Positions 22,442-32,094 of a stretch of DNA of 64,000 nucleotides are shown here, piece by piece. Both the position numbers and the translations under genes were made by a program. Under the pieces are notes generated by a model, which saw only the letters and a program-made list of their open reading frames with translations, searched no databases and was not told the DNA's origin. The stretch covers positions 558,001-622,000 of the forward strand of contig NZ_AP027364.1 of assembly GCF_030295975.1 (NCBI RefSeq), written 5' to 3'. Numbering within the stretch: position 1 is the first letter of the stretch; every line of letters begins with the position of its first letter. This DNA is from Thalassotalea atypica (lineage in GTDB: Bacteria; Pseudomonadota; Gammaproteobacteria; Enterobacterales; Alteromonadaceae).

Positions 22442-24403
22442 ATGATTGATTATAGAACGTCATCCATTGAGGTATCTGATATCAGTTTAGTAAACCCACC
22501 TTCCATTGTGGCAGGCCCGTTGCTGCGTCACTGCGACAGCAACAACATCACCTTTTGGTTGGTCACATCGAAACCTTTTGATTTTGCTTGCCAATTATTT
22601 AATGCAGAGAACAGCAAGGTACTTGTTGATCGCGACATTGCGGACGCCGAGCTGTTACGCACACAAGTGGGTGAACACGCGTTTATCAACCAAGTGACCG
22701 TCAAGTTGGAGCAAGAACTACCAGTTCATACTTTGATTGAATACGAGCTTGTATTGAAGTTCAAAGACGAAACCGTCCTGCTGAGTCAAGCAATTCCTGA
22801 TTTATTATACTCGGGTCAAGCTAGGCCAAGTTTTGTATTAAAACCGTACATTGAGAAATTGTGGCATGGCTCCTGTCGTAAGCCGCACTTTCCAAGTGAA
22901 GACGGTTTAGCTACTTTAGACCAAAGAATAGAACAACAAGACTTCACAGCTGAGAACCGTCCTTCGTTATTGATGATGTCAGGCGATCAAGTGTATGCAG
23001 ATGATGTAGCAGGTCCCATGTTGTCGGCTATTCATCAGGTGATTGCCCATTTAGGCTTGTATACGGAGTCGTGGGAGAACGATGCAACAGACGGTGATAT
23101 TCTCACCACCAGTTTGCAGCTTTTTGAACATGAAAATTGTTATTACAATCGCCATTTGTTTTTACCGCAAGACAGAGTCAATCGCTCTTGGATTGACCGC
23201 GTTTTTGCCGCCAGTAAGAAACCTATATTTACTTCTGTTAACGCGAAAAACCACTTAGTGACTTTGTCGGAAGTCATCGCGATGTATATTTTAACGTGGT
23301 CGCCCACGATGTGGTCTTTGGTGGACATCGATACCGATCAATTCCTGCCGGAGAAACATCGAAAAAAATACCAAGATGAACTGGTGATTATCAAAGCATT
23401 TAGCCAAAGCCTATCTCACGTCAGGCGTACACTTGCTCATATTCCTGTCTATATGATTTTTGATGATCATGACATCACAGATGATTGGAACCTAACCCGA
23501 GGCTGGGAAGAAGCGGCTTATGAACATCCATTTGCTAAGCGTATTATTGGGAATGCTCTGGTCGGCTACTATCTCTGCCAAGGTTTAGGTAACGGCGTTG
23601 ATCGGCTAAAAGGTTTATCTGAAAAAATCCAACCCTGCTTTAGCGCACAGGGGGTGCAAGAACATGATCTGTTAGTTTCAGAAGTGTTGGCTTGGGAACA
23701 TTGGCATTATCATTTAGATACGACGCCTAAAATAGTCGTGCTTGATACAAGAACGCAGCGCTGGCGCTCAGAAGATGATGCATCAAAACCTTCTGGTTTA
23801 ATGGATTGGGAATCATTGTCAGCCTTGCAGCAAGAACTAATCAATCAACCAGCAGTGATCATGGTTTCTCCTGCACCTATTTATGGCGTGAAAGTGATTG
23901 AAGCCGTGCAGCGCATCTTTACCTTCTTCGGTAAGCCGCTGGCGGTTGATGCTGAAAACTGGATGGCGCATTCGGGCACCGCGAACGTGATGCTCAATAT
24001 ATTTCGTCATCACAAAACGCCACCTAACTTCGTTATTTTATCAGGCGATGTTCATTATTCGTTTGTTTATGACGTCACCCACCGTTTTCGCCGCAACAGC
24101 TCTCGCATCATTCAAATTACCTGTAGTGGTATTAAAAATGAGTTTCCGGCCGGGCTACTAAATGTTTTGGAACGACTTAATTACTACCTTTACGGGCAGT
24201 ACTCACCGCTTAATTGGTTCACAAAGCGGCGTAGAATGCGCATCCGCGTCAGAAAACCCAGTACATCACCGAACAAAACTCTATTTAATGGCAGTGGTGT
24301 AGGCGAGGTGAGGTTGAGTCATCATTGTGAACAGGTGAGCACTGAAACCATCTCGGTAAGTGGAGAAATCGTTCAATTTGAATCCAAGTCTAGTAACGAC
24401 TGA
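22442..24403 (+). CDS. PhoD-like alkaline phosphatase family protein (cytoplasmic form)
   Basis: The 653-residue metallophosphatase of the PhoD-like superfamily has the metal-binding motifs MSGDQVYADD, FDDHDITDDWN and ILSGDVHYSFVYDV. Unlike secreted PhoD it has no signal peptide, and the N-terminal part (about 20-170) looks like an Ig/fibronectin-type domain. Possible substrates are phosphomono- or diesters, but nothing in the sequence decides this. No clear ribosome-binding site is seen before ATG 22442. It is followed by three same-strand genes with short gaps. Confidence 0.85.
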   Translation: MIDYRTSSIEVSDISLVNPPSIVAGPLLRHCDSNNITFWLVTSKPFDFACQLFNAENSKVLVDRDIADAELLRTQVGEHAFINQVTVKLEQELPVHTLIEYELVLKFKDETVLLSQAIPDLLYSGQARPSFVLKPYIEKLWHGSCRKPHFPSEDGLATLDQRIEQQDFTAENRPSLLMMSGDQVYADDVAGPMLSAIHQVIAHLGLYTESWENDATDGDILTTSLQLFEHENCYYNRHLFLPQDRVNRSWIDRVFAASKKPIFTSVNAKNHLVTLSEVIAMYILTWSPTMWSLVDIDTDQFLPEKHRKKYQDELVIIKAFSQSLSHVRRTLAHIPVYMIFDDHDITDDWNLTRGWEEAAYEHPFAKRIIGNALVGYYLCQGLGNGVDRLKGLSEKIQPCFSAQGVQEHDLLVSEVLAWEHWHYHLDTTPKIVVLDTRTQRWRSEDDASKPSGLMDWESLSALQQELINQPAVIMVSPAPIYGVKVIEAVQRIFTFFGKPLAVDAENWMAHSGTANVMLNIFRHHKTPPNFVILSGDVHYSFVYDVTHRFRRNSSRIIQITCSGIKNEFPAGLLNVLERLNYYLYGQYSPLNWFTKRRRMRIRVRKPSTSPNKTLFNGSGVGEVRLSHHCEQVSTETISVSGEIVQFESKSSND

Positions 24404-24493
24404 GTTCAAAATTCAGGCGTCTGAATTGCCAAATTGAGGCACGGATAATATGGCAAAATGCGTGCAATAGCGGTTTGAAAACAAGGAGAAAGC

Positions 24494-24889
24494 ATGAAAT
24501 TTACAAGTACAGGTAATTTTGAAATCAGTACATGGAATGAAGAAGCCTATGTAGAGCAAGCGGACGGCACAAAACAGTCCCACGCTAAAATAACACAAAC
24601 TTATCGTGGTGATATTGAAGGCAGCAGTTCATTGCAGTATTTAATGTCATATCACTCGCCTACAGTGGCTGAATTTGTTGGTTTTGAAACGATAATAGCG
24701 GCTATTGGTGATAAAAAAGGACAGTTTATTGTCCGTCACTTGGGTAAGTTTGAAGACGGTGTAGCCAGCAGTTCATTTGTTGTGGTGGCACATTCTGGCA
24801 CGGACGATTTTAGTGGCCTTTATGGTAGCGGAGAGTTTTCAGCACCTGCAGGGGGCGTAGCGCAATACCTGTTTAATTTTGAGCTATAG
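24494..24889 (+). CDS. DUF3224 family protein
   Basis: The 131-residue soluble protein, with AGGAGAAA before the ATG, matches DUF3224 by pattern: it starts with a beta-strand/Thr-rich region, then ITQTYRGDIEGSSSLQYLM and SGTDDFSGLYGSGEFSAPAGG near the end. DUF3224 members form a small avidin-like beta barrel and have no known function. It lies between the PhoD-like gene and a GNAT gene, spaced 90 and 21 bases. Confidence 0.85.
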   Translation: MKFTSTGNFEISTWNEEAYVEQADGTKQSHAKITQTYRGDIEGSSSLQYLMSYHSPTVAEFVGFETIIAAIGDKKGQFIVRHLGKFEDGVASSSFVVVAHSGTDDFSGLYGSGEFSAPAGGVAQYLFNFEL

Positions 24890-24910
24890 AGAGAAATAAA
24901 GGAGTATGAA

Positions 24911-25507
24911 ATGAGTACATGGTTGCAAGAGCTTGAGCTGATTGGAGAGCACGTAAAGCTTGTGCCGTTATCTAGTGAACATCGTAATGCGTTAGTTGAA
25001 GCGTCGAGCGATGGGGAGTTATCAACGCTCTGGTTTACTCAGGTTCCATCAGAACAAACTATTGATACTTACCTCGAGGTCGCGTTTAAGGATAAAAGTA
25101 ATGGTACAGCGTTACCATTTGTCGTGCTTGATAAAGACACTAACCAATTGCTTGGCTGCACTCGTTTTTGTAACGCAGTTACAAAAAATAAAAGAGTTGA
25201 GATTGGCTATACTTGGTATCGAAAAAGTGTGCAACGTACTATTGTTAATACTGAATGTAAGTACTTGCTGTTATCACATGCTTTTGAAAATCTTAAGGCA
25301 ATAGCTGTGGAATTTAGAACCCATTGGCATAATCACGCATCGCGCAACGCCATTGCCCGCCTAGGAGCAAAACAAGATGGTGTATTGCGAAACTTTTCGG
25401 TTGAACCTGATGGCGCCTATCGAGACACCGTTGTTTTTTCAATTATTAACAATGAATGGCCGTCGGTGAAAAAGTCTTTAGCCTTTAAACTTAATCAAAC
25501 TGAATAA
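24911..25507 (+). CDS. GNAT family N-acetyltransferase (RimJ/RimL-like)
   Basis: The 198-residue acetyltransferase has the RimJ/RimL layout: GEHVKLVPLSSEHRNALVEA at the start, VEIGYTWYRKSVQRT in the acetyl-CoA region, and the C-terminal HNHASRNAIARLGAKQDGVLRNF typical of the group. AAAGGAG lies 6 bases before ATG. It is the third gene of a four-gene same-strand run and is likely co-transcribed with the DUF3224 gene. The substrate is unknown. Confidence 0.9.
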   Translation: MSTWLQELELIGEHVKLVPLSSEHRNALVEASSDGELSTLWFTQVPSEQTIDTYLEVAFKDKSNGTALPFVVLDKDTNQLLGCTRFCNAVTKNKRVEIGYTWYRKSVQRTIVNTECKYLLLSHAFENLKAIAVEFRTHWHNHASRNAIARLGAKQDGVLRNFSVEPDGAYRDTVVFSIINNEWPSVKKSLAFKLNQTE

Positions 25508-25532
25508 TTGGTAATCATGGAGGATTTAAAAT

Positions 25533-25841
25533 ATGGCAGGGAACTATCCAGATAAAATAAAAGAGTTACCAATGTACAATGGCCGCTTTGATGCAAGGAG
25601 AATGAACGCTGAACAATGTGACATATTGTTTGCCTCCTATCCAGCGGACACTGTCATTGGTCCTCATACTCATGAAACGGAAAATTGGGGCGTGATCACC
25701 AAAGGCGAATTGATATTAACCCTTAATGGTATAGTCTCCCGCTACGGTATTGGGCAATGGTATCATGTTCCTGCAAACGCTGTGCATGCTGCTGAATTTA
25801 AACAAGAAACCGATGAGATTGAATTTTGGTTTGAATCCTAA
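25533..25841 (+). CDS. Small cupin domain protein
   Basis: The 102-residue single-domain cupin shows motif 1 as IGPHTHETENWGVITKGE (two histidines and a glutamate) and motif 2 around YGIGQWYHVPANAVHAAEF, which supply the usual metal ligands. Such stand-alone cupins bind small molecules or act as isomerases or dioxygenases. It closes the run DUF3224-GNAT-cupin, with a GGAGG ribosome-binding site, and is convergent with the next gene (20 bases apart). Confidence 0.85.
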   Translation: MAGNYPDKIKELPMYNGRFDARRMNAEQCDILFASYPADTVIGPHTHETENWGVITKGELILTLNGIVSRYGIGQWYHVPANAVHAAEFKQETDEIEFWFES

Positions 25842-25861
25842 AATTCAATCTCTTTAATGCA

Positions 25862-27913
25862 CTATTTTAATACTGAAAACAAATTGGAATAATCATCTGT
25901 CCACAGTAATGTTTTATTAGAAGATTCAGGCCAGGGCGTGATCAGTTTTTTGACTTTATAAGTTGATAAAAACTGCTGGTTATTAGTAATTAGTACCCAC
26001 TCAGCATCATTGGTATTTTCATCGTTTGCTTCACTCTTAAAATAGACCGCCTGTTTATCAATACTTTTAGCCAAGGTTCGTGTCAGTGCTTTCAAATCTA
26101 AGTGTGTATTAGAGATATGCAGTGCCAATACGCCTTGTTCTTTCAAATGAACCCAATACAGCTCAAACGCTTCTTGAGTGAGCAAATGAGTCGGTATCGC
26201 GTCGCCAGAAAAGGCATCGACAACTAGCACATCATAACCTTGACTACCAAACTCCAAAGCCTCTTGTTGTAATAATGCGCGGCCATCCCCCAATGAAATT
26301 TCTACCACAGCCTTTGATTGTTCAATGTAACTAAAGTACTGCTCTGCAAATGTTTTTACCGCAGGGTTAAGTTCATAAAAATGATAGTACTCTTGTGGTT
26401 TCCCGTATGCTGCCAATGTTCCTGCGCCTAAGCCTATAAGACCAACGTTTAATGGCTCAAAGCTATTACCGACAGGTATTAAGCTCTCTAAAGCGAGCGC
26501 AACACCCGTATCTTCGCGGTAGTAACTTTGAGGAATCGCGTGTTGTTCAGTGTTTAGTATTTGTGTGCCATGAGAGGTTGTTCCGTCGATCAATCGGCGC
26601 TCTTGTTGGCCCGATACTTTAACATCAACCACTTTTAGTAAACCATAAAAGTTTCGTTTGCTGGCTACATCATGCTGGTCAAATTGTCCTTGTAAAAGCA
26701 TGAATAAATAAATCAATAACCCTAGTGGAACAGCTAAAACACTTTGTACAACGACTTTTGGAAAGCGTAATTTAGCTTTATCAACTGCGATGCAAAGCAT
26801 AAATAACAGGGTCGTGGCAAAAATGGCTAAGGGAAACTCTGTGAACTGAACAAACACTCTTTCGGCAATTATAGAGACAAAAACACTGCCTAAAAACCCG
26901 CCTAATGACATGTAAAGGTAGAACTTTGTTAGCTTATTCGAGTGAGGTTTTAAGTGCACTAATTCTCCGTGACAGATCATACAGGCAGAAAATAAAATGA
27001 ATGAATACATCAAGGTCTGTGAGATGATGTCAAACTGGGACCCGATAAAAAACATCAAAATGGCGGCGAAGGCACTGAGCGTGAAAAATGCAAACCAATA
27101 CCAACGAACATACCACTTAGGGCTATGAAAACAGATAATAAACGTCAGCAAATATAAGCATAAAGGCAGTATCCACAAAAAAGGCACCGGTGGAATATTT
27201 TGAGTCATGGCATTTGTGGTCGACACCAACAGCATGACACCGACAGCTGAAAGACAAAGCCACAACAAGGGCACCCATTTAGATTCATTAAACTGGCTTG
27301 ACTGTTCATGCTTTATTGATGCACCTAGATGTTGGCTTTGTTGATAAAGTTGCCAGATCAACGCTAAAAATAGGCTTGTCAAAATGACATAACTGATGGT
27401 CCAAGCCCAACCTTGATTCACTAATGTTAACCACGGCTCAATCACAAACGGGTAGCTTAACAGTGCTAAAAGTGAGCCTATATTTGAAATTGAATATAGT
27501 TTATACGGTAGCTTGTCTCGTGCAGCTAAACTTTGCCAGCGCTGCACTAATGGTCCAGTAGCAGAAAGCACAAAATAGGGGACCCCAACGGTAGACAGTA
27601 ATATTATTAAAATATCAAATAATGGTGTTGCTGAAACAGACGTGTTAACAGAGATAGCGAGTGAGTATGGCAAAAACAGTATGCTAACGAGCAATAATCC
27701 ACCATGGATCACTAGCTGATGCTTTATGTTCTGTAATTGACTTAAGCCATGGGCATAAAGATAGCCTAACAGCAGAAAACCTTGAAAAAATAACATGCAT
27801 GTCGTCCAAATCGACGCCCCGCCACCAAACAAAGGTAAAATTGTTTTAGCGATAAGTGGCTGAATTTGAAACAGCAAGAACGCACTAAGGAAAATGGTTA
27901 GAACATAAAGCAT
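25862..27913 (-). CDS. Membrane protein fused to spermidine-synthase-like domain
   Basis: The 683-residue protein has an N-terminal half (about 1-410) of roughly eleven transmembrane segments resembling a major facilitator-like domain. A cytosolic C-terminal domain follows (about 420-683), with the class I methyltransferase/spermidine synthase fold: VGLIGLGAGTLAAYG (cofactor loop), FYELNPAV and VDAFSGDAIPTHLL. Such fused proteins are common in bacteria and their substrate is not established; polyamine synthesis is not proven. No speE/speD-type partner is nearby. Confidence 0.88.
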   Translation of the reverse strand: MLYVLTIFLSAFLLFQIQPLIAKTILPLFGGGASIWTTCMLFFQGFLLLGYLYAHGLSQLQNIKHQLVIHGGLLLVSILFLPYSLAISVNTSVSATPLFDILIILLSTVGVPYFVLSATGPLVQRWQSLAARDKLPYKLYSISNIGSLLALLSYPFVIEPWLTLVNQGWAWTISYVILTSLFLALIWQLYQQSQHLGASIKHEQSSQFNESKWVPLLWLCLSAVGVMLLVSTTNAMTQNIPPVPFLWILPLCLYLLTFIICFHSPKWYVRWYWFAFFTLSAFAAILMFFIGSQFDIISQTLMYSFILFSACMICHGELVHLKPHSNKLTKFYLYMSLGGFLGSVFVSIIAERVFVQFTEFPLAIFATTLLFMLCIAVDKAKLRFPKVVVQSVLAVPLGLLIYLFMLLQGQFDQHDVASKRNFYGLLKVVDVKVSGQQERRLIDGTTSHGTQILNTEQHAIPQSYYREDTGVALALESLIPVGNSFEPLNVGLIGLGAGTLAAYGKPQEYYHFYELNPAVKTFAEQYFSYIEQSKAVVEISLGDGRALLQQEALEFGSQGYDVLVVDAFSGDAIPTHLLTQEAFELYWVHLKEQGVLALHISNTHLDLKALTRTLAKSIDKQAVYFKSEANDENTNDAEWVLITNNQQFLSTYKVKKLITPWPESSNKTLLWTDDYSNLFSVLK

Positions 27914-28425
27914 GATAAAAATTAAAGGTCCATTTATTATCGAATAAGGAAACGACTTAATCGCTAATCATAACAACTAGTATTTGCATATCCTTATAAT
28001 AACATTAATTAAAGTCGTAACAGAATATGAAAAACAGCGCATGGAATATAAGGCCGTGCCAGCACTTCTTATCTTCGCCATTATCAATTTCAAGTCTTTA
28101 GTCATCTAATTAACATCTGCTATCACCCTGATAGATTTTTCAGAATACAACCATCGATTTAATCAATTTTAATAATGAATTGTGTAGATATACTATGTAC
28201 ACGTCTGACGAAAACACGTTCTAATCTATCGATGGGGAAACAGGCTTAGCGCAGATGGGCAGAACAATTTGAGCACTTTCATGCTATGTACAAAACATTG
28301 TTCATTGTCGCATTGGCCTCGTCAAACTGAGCAGGTATATCAGCAATAGTGGTTGATACCGGACAAAACAATTCATCTATGTTTGGCTACTAAAAAGCCT
28401 ATAAAACTATATGTTATGGGGTTTT
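27914..28425. other. Intergenic region upstream of oxyR (512 bases)
   Basis: This AT-rich gap lies between two divergent genes. It contains the short inverted repeat CTATCA/TGATAG at 28120-28134 followed by ATTTTT, and only very short open frames without good ribosome-binding sites. No convincing OxyR box or RNA gene was seen. Confidence 0.6.
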
Positions 28426-29358
28426 ATGATTTCCATTAAACAAATACATTACGCGTTAGCTATTGAAAAAACACTGCACTTTAAAAAAGCGGCTGACCTT
28501 TGCAATGTGTCACAGTCAGCGTTAAGTACTGCGATACATGAGCTTGAAAAGCAATTAGGTGTCATGATTTTTGAAAGAAATAACAAGCAAGTTCTAGTGA
28601 CAAGCAATGGACGATTGATACTGGAAAGAGCGAAAAGAGTTAAGATTGAATTGGATGAATTAGTGCAAATTGCACAACGGGATAAAAAACCATTTATCAA
28701 TCCGCTTACTCTTGGGGTGATCCCGACAGTTGGCCCTTACCTCTTACCTAAAGTACTACCTGAGGTGCGACAGCAATACCCTAGCTTGAAACTAAACATT
28801 ATTGAAGACCAATCTCATGTTTTGGTTGAACAAATAAGAAACGGTGAGATCGATGCTGCGATAATGGCATTGCCTTACCCTATAGATGGCTTAATGAGCT
28901 TCGATTTCTGGCAAGAAGATTTCTATTGGGTGTGTCATAAAGATGAATGCCCCCAAAAGTTGCAAGAAATTACCAGTGAAGAATTAGCAATTGATGAACT
29001 TATGCTTCTAAAAGATGGCCATTGTTTAAAAGAGCATGCACTGGCCGCTTGTCGATTTAAAGCACGAAAGTCAGATTCGGGCTTCGACTCGGCAAGTTTA
29101 TATACGCTAATACAAATGGTGGCAGGAAAACTGGGTACAACCTTGGTTCCGCACATGGCAATAGATCAGCTAGTAACTAATGAGTCAGAATTAAGTGCCA
29201 TTCATTTGAATGAGCCAGGGCCTCATCGCACCATCGCTTTTGTAATACGACCCAATTTTGCCAGAGCCAAAGAGCTAACTTTGTTACAGAACATCTTCAC
29301 GAAACAACTTGAGCGCAAATGTTACGACTCAAGAAATCAAACAATAGCTTCTTCTTAA
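28426..29358 (+). CDS. oxyR: Peroxide-sensing LysR-type regulator OxyR
   Basis: OxyR is activated by hydrogen peroxide through an intramolecular disulfide and switches on katG, ahpC and related genes. Counting from ATG 28426 (GGGG just upstream; the ATG at 28411 is less likely) the 310-residue protein has a LysR helix-turn-helix (FKKAADLCNVSQSALSTAI) and C200 and C209 in LLKDGHCLKEHALAACRF. These are nine residues apart and align with the redox pair C199/C208 of E. coli OxyR. The next genes are a small ORF and an exported katG, supporting a peroxide regulon. Confidence 0.95.
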   Translation: MISIKQIHYALAIEKTLHFKKAADLCNVSQSALSTAIHELEKQLGVMIFERNNKQVLVTSNGRLILERAKRVKIELDELVQIAQRDKKPFINPLTLGVIPTVGPYLLPKVLPEVRQQYPSLKLNIIEDQSHVLVEQIRNGEIDAAIMALPYPIDGLMSFDFWQEDFYWVCHKDECPQKLQEITSEELAIDELMLLKDGHCLKEHALAACRFKARKSDSGFDSASLYTLIQMVAGKLGTTLVPHMAIDQLVTNESELSAIHLNEPGPHRTIAFVIRPNFARAKELTLLQNIFTKQLERKCYDSRNQTIASS

Positions 29359-29421
29359 TTAAAAGTATTAAAACCAAGCATTAGTAAAAACAACAGTCTA
29401 ATTTTCGAGACAGGAGAAAAA

Positions 29422-29553
29422 ATGAAAAAATTACTTAACCGCATTACACACGTTTTCAGCAAACCGATTAAAGAATCGCTGCGCTGTAACTATTCAAACA
29501 ATTATTACGGCGATCAGATTTGCTGCTCAAAGCCTGTAGTTAGCCCTAAATAA
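29422..29553 (+). CDS. Small Cys-containing protein between oxyR and katG (43 aa)
   Basis: A 43-codon frame starts at ATG 29422 with AGGAG five bases before it, an almost ideal ribosome-binding site, and ends at TAA 29551-29553. The product starts MKKLLNRITHVFSKPIKE, is basic and amphipathic in its first half, then reads CNYSNNYYG and ends QICCSKPVVSPK, so there are three cysteines. It lies 63 bases after the oxyR stop with no terminator between, so it may be the second gene of an oxyR transcript. I do not recognise it. Expression is not shown, but the ribosome-binding site and position make it likely to be translated. Confidence 0.6.
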   Translation: MKKLLNRITHVFSKPIKESLRCNYSNNYYGDQICCSKPVVSPK

Positions 29554-29581
29554 TAATAAGGTATTAGCGTCATTTTTGTTA

Positions 29582-29613
29582 GACGGGCAGTGTGTTGTGG
29601 AAAACAGCCCGTC
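29582..29613 (+). terminator. Hairpin after the small ORF, before katG
   Basis: GACGGGC (29582-29588) pairs with GCCCGTC (29607-29613) around an 18-base loop. Only ATTTG follows, so it is a weak terminator or structured mRNA element ending the oxyR-small ORF transcript. Confidence 0.5.
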
Positions 29614-29703
29614 ATTTGCCTCGTGCTAACTAGAGCGATAAATAAAACCGAACATCAACTTCAATTAATTCAATTTTAACAACCTGCCGATCAATTTTAG
29701 ACT

Positions 29704-29719
29704 TTGTTTTGTAAAACAA
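29704..29719. promoter_or_regulatory. Inverted repeat 31 bases before katG
   Basis: TTGTTTT (29704-29710) and AAAACAA (29713-29719) with a GT spacer form a compact inverted repeat just upstream of the katG ribosome-binding region. It could be a regulator site or the core of a promoter-proximal stem; no regulator is assigned. Confidence 0.3.
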
Positions 29720-29749
29720 CATTAAAATTTAAGTGGGAGCAATCAGACA

Positions 29750-32017
29750 ATGAAAGCAATTAATATATTTAAGTATTCTGCGCTCGCAGGAGCATTAGCG
29801 TTAACACTGAATCAAAATGCTTTAGCGTTTACTGGTAACACTAGCAAACCTAAAGGTGCTATGGGGGTGGGTAAAGTAGCCCCGCATCAAGCTAAATCTA
29901 ATCAATTTTGGTGGCCTGATCAACTCGACTTGAGTAGCTTGCGAGATCATGATTCTAATTCAAATCCATTCGGTGAGAATTTCAGCTATAAAGCGGCTTT
30001 CGCCCAACTTGATATGGCGGCATTGAAGAAAGACATCGCCAGTATATTAACTGACTCGCAGGACTGGTGGCCGGCAGATTGGGGCCATTATGGGCCGTTG
30101 TTTATCCGCATGACTTGGCACGCCGCTGGTACTTATCGAACATTAGATGGTCGTGGTGGCGCAGGTGGTGGTCAACAACGCTTTGATCCACTAAATAGTT
30201 GGCCAGATAACGGCAATTTAGATAAAGCACGTCGCTTATTGTGGCCTGTTAAACAAAAGTATGGTGAGCAGATTTCTTGGGGCGATCTTATTGTGCTCGC
30301 AGGCAATGTGGCGTTAGACAACATGGGTTTTGAAACCTACGGTTTTGCTGCGGGCCGTGATGATGACTGGGAGCCGGATTTGGTTTACTGGGGACCAGAA
30401 GTTGAAATGCTGGCCAGCGATCGTCGTGATACAAATGGCAAATTGAAAAAACCATTAGCTGCCGTTCATATGGGGTTGATCTACGTTAACCCTGAAGGGC
30501 CAGGTGGTGTGCCTGATCCTTTAGCGTCAGCAAAAAATGTCAGAGAAGCCTTTGCACGCATGGCGATGAACGATGAGGAAACACTTGCGTTAATCGCTGG
30601 CGGTCATACCTTTGGCAAAATGCATGGTGCGCACAAAGCAAGCAAGTGTGTTGGTGAGGAGCCTGGTGCGGCACCTACTGAAACACAGGGCCTAGGTTGG
30701 AAAAACAGTTGCGGTAAGGGGCATTCTGAAGACACAGTTACAAGTGGCTTGGAAGGCGCATGGACGCAAGCGCCAACCAAGTGGACATCTTTGTATTTAT
30801 CCAACTTATTGCAATTTGACTGGGAGCTATCTAAAAGCCCTGCTGGGGCAACCATTTGGGTGCCATCCGATGAATCTTTGCATAGTGCGGTTCCTGATGC
30901 GCACGTAAAAGGTAAATTTAACCCGCCAGTAATGAATACCGCGGATATAGCCCTTAAGGTTGACCCTGCTTATAGAAAAATAGCCGAACGCTTCCTCGCC
31001 GACCCTGAGGAGTATCGTTTAGCGTTTGCGAAAGCTTGGTTTAAACTAACTCACCGAGATATGGGGCCACGTGACAATTATTTAGGTCAAGATTTCCCTC
31101 AACAAGCGCACATTTGGCAAGACCCAATTGCTAAACCTGATCACACACTGGTTGATCAAAAAGATATCGCTAAACTAAAAGCTGAGATCTTAAATTCAGG
31201 TTTAACCGTTTCTGAGCTGGTCAAAGTGGCTTGGGCATCTGCATCATCTTATCGTGATTCTGATATGCGCGGTGGTGCAAACGGAGCACGTATTGCGCTG
31301 GCGCCACAAAAAGATTGGGCAGTTAATAACCCTGCTGAAGCCAGTAAAGTTATAACCAAGTTAAAGTCAATTCATGAGGACTTTAACCGTGCATTTTATG
31401 GCGCTGCAAAAATATCATTAGCCGATACCATTATTTTGGCCGGAGCTGCGGCAGTAGAACAAGCGGCTAAGCGAGCTGGTGTCAATGTTCAAGTCCCATT
31501 TGTTCCTGGTCGTGGTGACGCGACACAGGCGCAAACGGACATCACTTCATTCTCGTTATTGAAACCACACGCGGATGGATTCCGTAATTATTACGAGAAA
31601 GGTTATTACAAATCGCCGACTGCGGCATTAGTGGATAAAGCCGATCAGTTAGGATTAACGGTTCCTGAAATGACCGTGTTACTTGGCGGAATGCGTGTAC
31701 TAAACACAAATACCGATGGCAGCTCACATGGCGTATTTACGGATAAGCCAGGCAGCTTAACAAATGACTTTTTTGTTAACTTATTGGACATGGCGACCAA
31801 GTGGCGTAAAGCAGGTGATATTTATGAGGGGGTAGATCGCAAAACTGGGGCAGTAAAGTTTACTGCAACACCAGTAGATTTAATTTTTGGCTCTTCATCT
31901 GAACTACGAGCGGTCACTGAAGCTTATGCTTATGATAATGCTCAAGAACGCTTTGTGAACGATTTTGTCAAGGCGTGGGTAAAAGTGATGCAAGCGGATC
32001 GATTTGACCTGAAGTAA
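29750..32017 (+). CDS. katG: Exported catalase-peroxidase
   Basis: This bifunctional heme enzyme removes hydrogen peroxide. The 755-residue protein has a signal peptide ([19 protein letters not shown]) that the usual cytoplasmic KatG lacks, so it is predicted periplasmic. Key residues, numbered on the precursor, are R120, W123 and H124 on the distal side ([13 protein letters not shown]) and the proximal H286 in [10 protein letters not shown]. The Trp-Tyr-Met crosslink residues are W123, Y245 and M271. All are offset by +16 from M. tuberculosis KatG (R104, W107, H108, Y229, M255, H270). It sits downstream of oxyR. Confidence 0.97.
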   Translation: MKAINIFKYSALAGALALTLNQNALAFTGNTSKPKGAMGVGKVAPHQAKSNQFWWPDQLDLSSLRDHDSNSNPFGENFSYKAAFAQLDMAALKKDIASILTDSQDWWPADWGHYGPLFIRMTWHAAGTYRTLDGRGGAGGGQQRFDPLNSWPDNGNLDKARRLLWPVKQKYGEQISWGDLIVLAGNVALDNMGFETYGFAAGRDDDWEPDLVYWGPEVEMLASDRRDTNGKLKKPLAAVHMGLIYVNPEGPGGVPDPLASAKNVREAFARMAMNDEETLALIAGGHTFGKMHGAHKASKCVGEEPGAAPTETQGLGWKNSCGKGHSEDTVTSGLEGAWTQAPTKWTSLYLSNLLQFDWELSKSPAGATIWVPSDESLHSAVPDAHVKGKFNPPVMNTADIALKVDPAYRKIAERFLADPEEYRLAFAKAWFKLTHRDMGPRDNYLGQDFPQQAHIWQDPIAKPDHTLVDQKDIAKLKAEILNSGLTVSELVKVAWASASSYRDSDMRGGANGARIALAPQKDWAVNNPAEASKVITKLKSIHEDFNRAFYGAAKISLADTIILAGAAAVEQAAKRAGVNVQVPFVPGRGDATQAQTDITSFSLLKPHADGFRNYYEKGYYKSPTAALVDKADQLGLTVPEMTVLLGGMRVLNTNTDGSSHGVFTDKPGSLTNDFFVNLLDMATKWRKAGDIYEGVDRKTGAVKFTATPVDLIFGSSSELRAVTEAYAYDNAQERFVNDFVKAWVKVMQADRFDLK

Positions 32018-32051
32018 CAGCTCACTAAGCAAAAAGCTCATGAGGTAAAGC

Positions 32052-32094
32052 GTGATGAGATATTAAAGGAGTAAGTATCTCATCACCTTTTCTT
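32052..32094 (+). terminator. Terminator of katG
   Basis: Perfect 11-base inverted repeat GTGATGAGATA (32052-32062) / TATCTCATCAC (32076-32086), then a T-rich tail CTTTTCTTT. It lies 34 bases past the katG stop. The right end abuts the remnant on the opposite strand. Confidence 0.88.

Noticed and set aside
28120-28134. CTATCA/TGATAG dyad as an OxyR box
   Set aside because: The known OxyR half-site runs ATAG to CTAT, the opposite order, and the four-part spacing is absent; kept only as a short inverted repeat.
27914-28425. Short hydrophobic 22-codon frame near 28041 in the oxyR upstream gap
   Set aside because: It is too short, lacks a good ribosome-binding site and has no supporting context.
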